This document shows, piece after piece, positions 6,954 to 13,314 of a DNA stretch of 14,301 nucleotides. The translations under genes were made by a program, and so were the position numbers. This DNA comes from Flavobacteriales bacterium UBA6969 (GTDB lineage Bacteria; Bacteroidota; Bacteroidia; Flavobacteriales_D; Sanyastnellaceae), in NCBI GenBank assembly GCA_002448555.1, contig DJYV01000170.1, forward strand, positions 1 to 14,301, read 5' to 3'. Numbering within the stretch: the stretch's first letter is position 1; each line of letters opens with the position of its first letter. Below the pieces are notes generated by a model, which was given only the letters and a program-made list of their open reading frames with translations, did not search any database and was not told the origin of the DNA.

Positions 6954-6965
6954 GAACTTTGCAGC
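6954..6965 (+). promoter_or_regulatory. -7 promoter box of the nuclease fusion gene, 4 bases from ATG
   Basis: GAACTTTG (6954-6961) differs from TAnnTTTG only at its first base and is followed by CAGC and the ATG at 6966. It mirrors the divergent box at 6919-6926 (ACCTTTGCGGCATG against AACTTTGCAGCATG, 12 of 14 identical). No -33 TTG is visible at the right spacing. Confidence 0.45.
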
Positions 6966-8318
6966 ATGACGCGCTACGCCATCGTTGATATCGAAACCAC
7001 CGGCTCCCATGCCAAAGGCCACGGCATCACCGAGATTGCCGCAATCATCACCGATGGCACCGCGGAAATCGAACGATGGGAAACGCTCGTCGACCCCGGC
7101 TTGCCCATTCCACTGCACATCACGCAGCTCACTGGGATTACGAACGACATGGTCGAGGCGGCACCGACGTTTGAAGCCATTGCAGATGAGCTGGAAGAAT
7201 TCTTGAGCGGCTGCGTCTTTGTGGCGCACAACGTGGGGTTCGATTATGCGTTCATCCGCGGCCATTACGAGACCATGGGGCGCGTCTGGCGCAGTCCCAA
7301 GCTGTGCACGGTGCGCATGGCCCGCAAGCTCCTCCCCCGCCATGCCAGCTACAGCCTTGGCCGCATCTGCGAGGACCTCGGCATCGGCAACGACGCCCGG
7401 CACCGGGCCATGGGAGACTGTGCAGCCACAGTGGAACTGTTCCACCGCATGATGGCCACGGAGCGCGCCGCTGACGTGGTGGCGGGCATGCTCAAGCGCG
7501 GGGAGCGTGAATCCTGGCTGCCGCAGCACGTCCCCGCCAGCGATTTTGAGGCGCTGCCCACCGCACCCGGCGTCTACCGGTTTCTGAACCAAAAGGGCAC
7601 GCCCATCTACATCGGCATGTCACACAACGTGCGCCACCGGGTGCGCACCCACTTCAACGGCTCCATGAAGTCTGCGCGGCGCCAAGCGTTCTTACGCGAC
7701 ATCCACCGCATCGAAGCCGAAAACACCGGCTCCGTGCTCATGGCCCGCCTCATCGAAGACGAGCTCATCCGCACGCATTGGCCCATCCACAACCGAGCAC
7801 AGAAGTCCATCCCCATCCGCACAGCCATTGTGAGCTACACCGACCAACGCGGGTTCATGCGGCTGCACCTCCAACGTCAGCGCCATGTCAAACACGCCAT
7901 CCGCTGGTTCCGCCGGGAAGACGACGCGCGTGCTTGGCTCCACGCCCAAGCCGTCCTGCATGGGTTGCATTCGGAATTGCTCGGGCTGGGAAGCGATGGG
8001 CGCGGCCAAACGATTGAGGACGATCAACGCGATGCACACAACGAATCCATGAATGCCCTCATCGAAGCCGCTCAGACCCGCGAGACCTGGGCCATCCTGG
8101 ACCGCGGGCGTTCCGACGAAGAGCGGGCCATCGTGCTCATGGAAAACGAACACGTCAAAGGCTGGTGCTTCACCGACGAGACCGTCAGCCGATTTGACGA
8201 GATCCCAGAACTGGTCGAACTGAAAAACGGCTCCGCCACAGCGGACGCCATCGTGCAGCACGCCCTCCACGAGCGCGAACTGGGGAAGATTCGGTTCGAG
8301 ATCATCGAGCCCGCTTAA
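6966..8318 (+). CDS. DnaQ-like 3'-5' exonuclease fused to a UvrC/Cho-type GIY-YIG endonuclease
   Basis: The 450-residue product starts at 6966, where the exonuclease domain begins; upstream in-frame codons belong to the shadow of the divergent gene. Residues 1-165 are a DEDDh exonuclease as in the DNA polymerase III epsilon subunit: Asp8 and Glu10 in IVDIETTG, Asp93 in HNVGFDYAFI, His146 and Asp151 in RHRAMGDCAAT. Residues 198-277 are a GIY-YIG nuclease: GVY at 202-204, YIG at 215-217, Arg223/Arg225 in NVRHRVRTHF, and catalytic Glu264 in RLIEDELIRTHWPIHN. Residues 280-450 are a helix-rich tail I cannot place. The same architecture is known in bacteria and often annotated as a polymerase III epsilon / UvrC hybrid; the GIY-YIG part is related to Cho, which makes the 3' incision in UvrA/UvrB-marked damage. 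A role in excision repair fits the nearby uvrA but is inferred. No polymerase or helix-hairpin-helix region is seen. A strong terminator follows. Confidence 0.93.
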   Translation: MTRYAIVDIETTGSHAKGHGITEIAAIITDGTAEIERWETLVDPGLPIPLHITQLTGITNDMVEAAPTFEAIADELEEFLSGCVFVAHNVGFDYAFIRGHYETMGRVWRSPKLCTVRMARKLLPRHASYSLGRICEDLGIGNDARHRAMGDCAATVELFHRMMATERAADVVAGMLKRGERESWLPQHVPASDFEALPTAPGVYRFLNQKGTPIYIGMSHNVRHRVRTHFNGSMKSARRQAFLRDIHRIEAENTGSVLMARLIEDELIRTHWPIHNRAQKSIPIRTAIVSYTDQRGFMRLHLQRQRHVKHAIRWFRREDDARAWLHAQAVLHGLHSELLGLGSDGRGQTIEDDQRDAHNESMNALIEAAQTRETWAILDRGRSDEERAIVLMENEHVKGWCFTDETVSRFDEIPELVELKNGSATADAIVQHALHERELGKIRFEIIEPA

Positions 8319-8326
8319 CAGGGTAC

Positions 8327-8354
8327 AAAAAAAGACCGCTCGGGGCGGTCTTTT
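8327..8354. terminator. Strong bidirectional rho-independent terminator
   Basis: A perfect 10-bp stem, AAAAGACCGC (8330-8339) with GCGGTCTTTT (8345-8354), encloses a 5-base loop. Seven A precede the GACCGC core and TTTT follows it, so both directions have a T tract (TTTTTTT on the minus strand, the stronger one). It ends the nuclease gene on the plus strand and the 56-codon gene, probably with the sigma gene, on the minus strand. Confidence 0.88.
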
Positions 8355-8375
8355 CTTCGTTTGTTCGTCAGGGGC

Positions 8376-8546
8376 TCAGTTCATGAGTCCGGTGAAGGTG
8401 CCGAAGCGCTTGGTTGACTGAACGCTCAATCCAGCGGAATACTGGAGGATGTTGCGCACACTCTTGGCGCGGGGCATTTTCAAGTCAGACTCGACAGAAG
8501 CTTCAAACCAATCCGACGACAAATCGTCAAGGGTACAATGGGCCAT
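8376..8546 (-). CDS. Small conserved-looking protein (56 aa) downstream of the sigma factor
   Basis: ATG at 8546 to TGA at 8376 encodes 56 residues, MAHCTLDDLSSDWFEASVES then DLKMPRAKSVRNILQYSAGL then SVQSTKRFGTFTGLMN. There is no signal peptide or membrane segment; the N-terminal half is acidic and the C-terminal half basic and amphipathic. The C-terminal pattern 'P..(K)(T/S)(I/V).NIL.YS..L.V..T...G......(L/M)N' is one I associate with a family of 50-70 residue Bacteroidota proteins of unknown function; this is recall, not a search. It lies 70 bases after the sigma factor stop on the same strand, and a strong minus-strand terminator begins 22 bases after its stop. Both facts favour a real gene co-transcribed with the sigma factor. 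An in-frame GTG two codons upstream is a less likely start. Function is unknown. Confidence 0.7.
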   Translation of the reverse strand: MAHCTLDDLSSDWFEASVESDLKMPRAKSVRNILQYSAGLSVQSTKRFGTFTGLMN

Positions 8547-8616
8547 GGGCACTTGTTTTTGAGGTTTCGTACCCCATAAACGCGTCGCTTTGGCTTCTAT
8601 TGTACGCGCTCGAAAA

Positions 8617-9204
8617 TTAATTCAGTGTCAGCTGCACCCCGCGCTCGTCCATGGCCTTGCGCAGGTTGATCAGCGCGTAACGCATGCGGCCGAGTGCCGT
8701 GTTGATGGAGACGCCCGTTTCGTCAGCAATCTGCTGGAAACTCATGTCGCGTTCGATGCGCATTTTGACCACCAACCGCTGCTCTTCGGGCAGGGTTTCA
8801 AGGAGATCGCGCACGTCCTGGTGGATTTGCTCCTGGATCATGCGGTCTTCCATATGCGGCTCGTCAGAACACATCGTATCGAACACGTCGAATTCTTCGG
8901 TAGCGCGCAGCATGCGCATTTTCTTGCCACGGCGGAAGTGGTCGATGCTCAAGTTGTGCGCGATGCGCATCACCCAAGGTAAAAACTTCCCTTCCTCGTT
9001 GTACTTCCCGCACTTGAGCGTGTTCACCACCTTGATGAAGGTATCCTGAAACAGGTCGTTCGCGAGGTCGCTGTCGCGGACGATGAAGAAGATTTTGGAA
9101 TAAACTTGTTGTTGATGGCGGTTCAAAAGGGTTTCAAACGCAGCCTCGTCCCCAGAGAGGTACAAGGAAATCAACTGTTGATCTGAAAGTGATGCTCGCA
9201 TCAT
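8617..9204 (-). CDS. ECF-type RNA polymerase sigma factor
   Basis: The 195-residue product has the two-domain layout of an ECF sigma factor. Region 2 spans about residues 26-95 (NDLFQDTFIKVVNTL, then FLPWVMRIAHNLSIDHFRR, which recognises the -10 region and melts the promoter). Region 4 spans about 137-185 (LPEEQRLVVKMRIERDMSFQ, then a helix-turn-helix ending in GRMRYALINLRKAM). The acidic linker 101-135 is without a domain. No anti-sigma factor with a membrane segment is adjacent; only the 56-codon gene follows. Many Bacteroidota ECF factors sit beside an anti-sigma gene, so this may be a constitutive or differently controlled type. The start has two ATG codons in tandem (9204 and 9201); either may be used. 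The stop is TAA at 8617-8619. The regulon cannot be inferred. Confidence 0.92.
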   Translation of the reverse strand: MMRASLSDQQLISLYLSGDEAAFETLLNRHQQQVYSKIFFIVRDSDLANDLFQDTFIKVVNTLKCGKYNEEGKFLPWVMRIAHNLSIDHFRRGKKMRMLRATEEFDVFDTMCSDEPHMEDRMIQEQIHQDVRDLLETLPEEQRLVVKMRIERDMSFQQIADETGVSINTALGRMRYALINLRKAMDERGVQLTLN

Positions 9205-9277
9205 TTTACGCAGTTAAGGGTGATACACAACCCGAGTCATGGGAAATCGTCGGGGCCTTACTTTGAAGCGTAAAATG
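9202..9277. repeat. Perfect 10-bp inverted repeat in the sigma-uvrA intergenic region
   Basis: CATTTTACGC (9202-9211) and GCGTAAAATG (9268-9277) are exact inverted copies 56 bases apart. The first arm covers the sigma factor start codon. The rest of this 171-base divergent gap holds no gene; a weak -7-like box for uvrA, TAATTTCG, lies at 9324-9331 without a matching -33. The repeat could be an operator pair for divergent control, or chance. Confidence 0.5.
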
Positions 9278-9375
9278 TTTCTATCGCGTGCTTTTTTCGA
9301 ATAACTCTAACTAATATACGCCATAATTTCGTCGCTTCGAAACCCACGGGCGATTTGGGGTGTTAACAAAAGCGA

Positions 9376-12177
9376 ATGGAAATCCGGATCAAAGGTGCAC
9401 GCGAGCACAACCTCAAGAACATCGATGTCACCATCCCCAAGCGGAAATGGACGGTCATCACAGGGCTTTCCGGGTCGGGCAAAAGCTCACTGGCCTTCGA
9501 CACGCTTTACGCGGAAGGACAACGCCGCTACGTTGAGAGCCTGAGCAGCTACGCCCGCCAATTCCTCGGCCGCCTCGACAAACCCGATGTGGATTCCATC
9601 GACGGCATCTCCCCTGCCATCGCCATTGAACAGCGCACTTCATCGGGTGGACCGCGCTCCACGGTGGCCACCCGCACCGAGATCCACGATCACTTGCGCC
9701 TGCTGTACGCACGCATCGGCACCACCATCTCTCCCATCAGCGGCGAGCCGGTCAAGAAGGACCGACCGGAAGGCGTATTGGACCGGTTGCGAGCGCTCGA
9801 GGCCGGCATCCGGTTCCTCGTCGTGGCCCCCATTCACAAGAAATCCGACCGCACCTGGGCCCAGCAGCTGGAAATTTTGCAGCAACAGGGCTTCAGCCGG
9901 GTGATGGACGTTTCAGGCGATGCTCACGCCATCGCCGATGCCATCGCTTCGGATGCCGATGCGTGGTGGCTCGTCGTGGACCGTTTGGTCACGCCCGCAG
10001 CTGAAGACGAAGGCGATTTCAATTCCCGCGTCTTCGATTCAGTCGAAACGGCCTTTTTTGAAGGGGACGGCGCATGTGAAATCCGGTTTGCTGACGGCGA
10101 CCGCGAAGCCTGGGCTTTCTCCGACCGCTTCGAACGGGACGGCATAACCTTCCCCGAACCCAGCCCCGAGCTGTTCACCTTTAACAGCCCCATCGGCGCC
10201 TGCAGCCGGTGCGAGGGTTTTGGACATGTGATCGGCATCGACCCGGAGCGCGTGGTGCCCGACCCCAAACTCAGCATCTATGACGATGCCATCGCCTGCT
10301 GGCGCGGGGAGCGCATGGGCAAATGGAAGCAGCGCCTCTGCCTTGCCGCTCGGGACAACGATATCCACATCCACAGCGCCTGGCGTGAACTGACTGAAGC
10401 CCAGCAAACTTTGGTCTGGGAAGGCGGCAAAGGATTCAAGGGGCTGAACGCGTTCTTCGCCTACCTCGAGGAGAAGAGCTTCAAAATTCAATTCCGCGTC
10501 ATGCTCAGCCGTTACCGAGGCCGCACCAAGTGCACCACGTGCCACGGCACGCGCTTGGGCGAAGGCGCGCAGAATGTATTCATCGGCGGCCGCACCCTGC
10601 CCGAAGTGCTGCGCATGTCCGCTTCAGACGCTTTGGAATGGACCCAGGGGCTGCAACTCAACCCGACCGAAGCCGAAATCGGCGAGCGGCTGCTCCAAGA
10701 GGCGGAAACGCGGTTGCGCTACCTCTGTGAAGTGGGGGTCGGTTACCTGACCTTGGACCGCTCGAGCAAAACCCTCAGCGGTGGCGAATCGCAGCGCATC
10801 TCCTTGAGTACCTGCCTCGGCAGCAGCCTCGTCGGGAGCACCTACGTCCTCGACGAACCAAGCATCGGTCTCCACCCCGAGGACACTGAACGCCTCATTG
10901 GCATCCTCAAGCAACTCCGCGACCTCGGCAACACCGTTGTCGTTGTTGAACACGACGAAGACATCATGCGGGCCGCTGACCACCTCGTGGACCTTGGACC
11001 GCGCGCGGGGAGCTTGGGCGGCGAAGTGGTTTTTGCCGGTGATGCACCTGCCTGGGAAGGCCTGGACACTGACCACCCGTCGCTGACCGCCGCCTACCTC
11101 AATGGCCACCTGGACAACGCTGACAAGATCCCACGTCAACTCGGCCCCGACTGGCTGGAACTGACGGGCGCCTACAAAAACAACCTCAAGGGCGTGGATA
11201 TCCGCATCCCACTGAACGCCCTGACGGCCATCACCGGTGTAAGCGGATCGGGCAAAAGCACACTGGTCAATCAGATTTTCCTCCCCTTGCTCCGGGCCGA
11301 GCTGGAAGGACTCGGCGGCGGACAATCGGCCCTCGGGACGCTGTCGGGCAGCGTGCACAAGATTGGCGCGTTGGAATTCGTCGACCAAAACCCCATTGGC
11401 AAATCGTCCCGAAGCAATCCAGTCACGTACGTCAAAGCGTACGACGAGATCCGGCAGTTGTTCAGCGGCACAGGCATCGCCAAGGCGCGCGGCTACAAAC
11501 CTTCCCACTTTAGCTTCAACGTAGCCGGCGGCCGATGCGAGACGTGCGAGGGCGAAGGCCAAGTGACCATCGGCATGCAATTCATGGCCGATTTGAAATT
11601 GCGGTGCGACGTGTGCAAAGGCCGTCGCTTCCAGGACGAAATCCTGGATGTCAAATGGAACGGCCGACACATTGCCGACGTCCTCGACATGACGGTGGCC
11701 GATGCCATTGAATTCTTCGCCCCCGCAGCTGAAGAGAAAAAGCCCAGCGCCGTGCAAAAGCGCCTCTTGGCCAAGCTGCAGCCCCTCCTCGATGTCGGAC
11801 TGGGTTATGTGACCCTCGGGCAAAGCAGCAACACCCTGAGCGGCGGAGAAGCCCAGCGCATCAAGCTAGCCACCTTCCTCGGGCGCGGTGACCGCCAAGA
11901 GCACACCTTGTTCGTTTTTGACGAGCCGACCACCGGCTTGCACGCGTACGATGTCCAAAAACTCATGGTATCGCTCAACGCCCTTCTTGAAATGGGCCAC
12001 ACGGTGTTGGTGATTGAACACCAACTCGACGTCATCGCACAAGCCGACTACATCATTGACATGGGACCCGGCGGCGGGGACGCAGGCGGAATGGTCGTTT
12101 GTCAAGGCTCACTAGGGGACATCACCGCCTGCACAGAATCCCTGACCGGCAAACACCTCAAACCCAAATTGAAATGA
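9376..12177 (+). CDS. uvrA: UvrA, ATPase damage-recognition subunit of excinuclease ABC
   Basis: The 933-residue product has the full UvrA architecture and normal length. It scans DNA with UvrB, recognises bulky lesions and loads UvrB for incision in nucleotide excision repair in the cytoplasm. The first ABC unit has Walker A GLSGSGKSS at 30-38 and signature LSGGESQRI at 467-475. Cysteine pairs C276/C279 and C386/C389 bracket the insertion region. The second ABC unit has Walker A GVSGSGKST from 621, a zinc module C721-X2-C724-X19-C744-X2-C747 that stabilises DNA contact, signature LSGGEAQRI at 821-829 and Walker B FVFDEPTTGL. The start at 9376 matches the family N-terminus (MEIRIKGAREHNLKNIDV). 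No Shine-Dalgarno is visible. The stop TGA overlaps the ATG of msrB, so the two are co-transcribed and probably translationally coupled. Confidence 0.98.
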   Translation: MEIRIKGAREHNLKNIDVTIPKRKWTVITGLSGSGKSSLAFDTLYAEGQRRYVESLSSYARQFLGRLDKPDVDSIDGISPAIAIEQRTSSGGPRSTVATRTEIHDHLRLLYARIGTTISPISGEPVKKDRPEGVLDRLRALEAGIRFLVVAPIHKKSDRTWAQQLEILQQQGFSRVMDVSGDAHAIADAIASDADAWWLVVDRLVTPAAEDEGDFNSRVFDSVETAFFEGDGACEIRFADGDREAWAFSDRFERDGITFPEPSPELFTFNSPIGACSRCEGFGHVIGIDPERVVPDPKLSIYDDAIACWRGERMGKWKQRLCLAARDNDIHIHSAWRELTEAQQTLVWEGGKGFKGLNAFFAYLEEKSFKIQFRVMLSRYRGRTKCTTCHGTRLGEGAQNVFIGGRTLPEVLRMSASDALEWTQGLQLNPTEAEIGERLLQEAETRLRYLCEVGVGYLTLDRSSKTLSGGESQRISLSTCLGSSLVGSTYVLDEPSIGLHPEDTERLIGILKQLRDLGNTVVVVEHDEDIMRAADHLVDLGPRAGSLGGEVVFAGDAPAWEGLDTDHPSLTAAYLNGHLDNADKIPRQLGPDWLELTGAYKNNLKGVDIRIPLNALTAITGVSGSGKSTLVNQIFLPLLRAELEGLGGGQSALGTLSGSVHKIGALEFVDQNPIGKSSRSNPVTYVKAYDEIRQLFSGTGIAKARGYKPSHFSFNVAGGRCETCEGEGQVTIGMQFMADLKLRCDVCKGRRFQDEILDVKWNGRHIADVLDMTVADAIEFFAPAAEEKKPSAVQKRLLAKLQPLLDVGLGYVTLGQSSNTLSGGEAQRIKLATFLGRGDRQEHTLFVFDEPTTGLHAYDVQKLMVSLNALLEMGHTVLVIEHQLDVIAQADYIIDMGPGGGDAGGMVVCQGSLGDITACTESLTGKHLKPKLK

Positions 12178-12671
12178 CCCTTCGCCATTGGATCCCCACA
12201 GCGGTGCTTGTCCTCGCAACTGGATGCAGCACCGCGCAAGAGCCGGAGATTAAGCCCGGCATTGATTGGAGCGAGAAGCTCACCGACGAGCAATTCCGGA
12301 TCCTCCGGCAATGCGGAACGGAGCCGCCATTTACAGGGGTCTTTTGGGATCACCACGAAGATGGGGTGTATTGCTGTGCGGGGTGCGGTCAGGCGCTATT
12401 CGACAGCCGCGACAAGTACGACAGCGGGAGCGGATGGCCGAGTTTCTTTGAAATCCTGGCCGAAAAAGCCATCACCACGCGCACCGATTACAAATTAGGA
12501 TACCCACGTACCGAGCTCTTATGCAGCGCATGTGACGGGCATTTAGGGCACGTCTTTGGCGACGGACCTGAGCCGACCCGATTGCGCTACTGCATCAACA
12601 GCGCGGCGCTCGCGTTCCTCCCGCGCGATTCCGCACAGGTCGTACTTGATTTTCCTAAGGTCGAGGATTAA
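12174..12671 (+). CDS. msrB: Peptide methionine-R-sulfoxide reductase MsrB, lipoprotein form
   Basis: The 165-residue product starts at 12174 within ATGA, overlapping the uvrA stop by 4 bases; the in-frame upstream region belongs to uvrA. It has a lipoprotein-like signal (LATGC, Cys18) and then a single MsrB domain (about 34-157). Zinc cysteines are C68/C71 and C117/C120. The substrate pocket is SGSGWPSF (84-91), GHLGHVFGDGP (122-132) is present, and the catalytic nucleophile is Cys140 in RYCINSA. The usual resolving Cys of 'SGCGWPSF' is Ser here; Cys47 in RQCGTEPPF is the likely substitute, as in MsrB proteins that use an N-terminal resolving Cys. It would repair methionine-R-sulfoxide in envelope proteins, reduced by a periplasmic thioredoxin-like partner (inferred). 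The lipobox has Ala at -3, slightly off consensus, so a plain signal peptide or anchor is possible. Confidence 0.95.
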   Translation: MTLRHWIPTAVLVLATGCSTAQEPEIKPGIDWSEKLTDEQFRILRQCGTEPPFTGVFWDHHEDGVYCCAGCGQALFDSRDKYDSGSGWPSFFEILAEKAITTRTDYKLGYPRTELLCSACDGHLGHVFGDGPEPTRLRYCINSAALAFLPRDSAQVVLDFPKVED

Positions 12672-13291
12672 CGCCCGCAGGTGAAGGTGACACCTTCTGC
12701 CTGAATCAGCCTTGCACCGCTCTCCACGTTGCCTTCGGCGTCGAGGATGGCCTTGGTGCGGCCGTGGATGTTGATGAGGCCGTTGACGGTACCCGTGGTG
12801 GTGAACTGGGCAATCAAAATGCGCTTATCAGCTGGCGCCAAGGCTTGACGCTTGTCCGGCAAAACAAACCACGCACCATTGTCCGTCGTCAACGTCCCTC
12901 CTTTTTCAAACGCGTCAAAAAACGTCGTTTCTGGTGGAAACGCCGTCAGTGAATTCATGTAATTATCCGCTAAGCCGATGGTCACCCACGAGTCGTACGC
13001 AAGGGTCGCGTCGTTTTCAACGTCGTAACGCTGCACTTCCGCAGCCATGCCACCGCCTTTTGGATGCTGGTAAAATCCACTTTCACATGAAATTTCCAAC
13101 GGCTTACCGGCTTCTCCAAAAATGGCATCGATCACATCGCCTTCGCTTTCCATAACCGCATAAACACGGTACGTTTTTCCACGGACAACTCCTCCGTTGT
13201 CCACCTCATCCACTTCGATGTGGGAAAACTGACCCCAAACCAAGGCGGGGGCCAACATCATCGCCAAAGCGCTCAACATTACTTGTTTCAT
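12668..13291 (-). CDS. Small secreted protein sharing a domain with the 1-2148 surface protein
   Basis: The 207-residue product has a signal peptide (MKQVMLSALAMMLAPALVWG, cleavage before Gln21) and a single domain, about 40-178, with no recognised enzyme motif. The domain aligns with residues 80-262 of the surface protein at 1-2148: YRVY/YKVY, IFG/IFG, DSWVTIGL/DSWVGIGL, GAW/GAW and AQFTT/MQLTT. I remember similar domains in exported Bacteroidota proteins but know no function. Two Cys, C69 and C205, could form a disulfide. It begins 23 bases after the stop of the PorP/SprF gene, so the two are probably one operon and this may be a partner or cargo of that system. A GGAG at 19 bases before the ATG is too far for a good ribosome site. 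Its stop shares the palindrome TTAA with the convergent msrB stop. Confidence 0.82.
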   Translation of the reverse strand: MKQVMLSALAMMLAPALVWGQFSHIEVDEVDNGGVVRGKTYRVYAVMESEGDVIDAIFGEAGKPLEISCESGFYQHPKGGGMAAEVQRYDVENDATLAYDSWVTIGLADNYMNSLTAFPPETTFFDAFEKGGTLTTDNGAWFVLPDKRQALAPADKRILIAQFTTTGTVNGLINIHGRTKAILDAEGNVESGARLIQAEGVTFTCGR

Positions 13292-13314
13292 GCGTCTATC
13301 GTTCGGATTGCTCC

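Noticed and set aside
6246..6965. In-frame upstream extension of the nuclease fusion
   Set aside because: These codons are the opposite strand of the cyclophilin gene. The exonuclease domain begins at the ATG at 6966.
6915..7592. In-frame upstream extension of the cyclophilin gene
   Set aside because: It is antisense to the nuclease gene. The ATG at 6914 opens a proper lipoprotein signal and has a perfect -7 box.
9296..9341. Two TTCGAA hexamers 40 bases apart upstream of uvrA, as a possible operator
   Set aside because: Six bases are too few to stand above chance, the flanks do not match, and I know of no Bacteroidota regulator with this site.
10624..11823. A 399-codon open frame on the minus strand opposite uvrA
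   Set aside because: It lies wholly within the conserved uvrA coding sequence. Its long open reading comes from G+C-rich codon structure, and the translation shows no recognisable motif.
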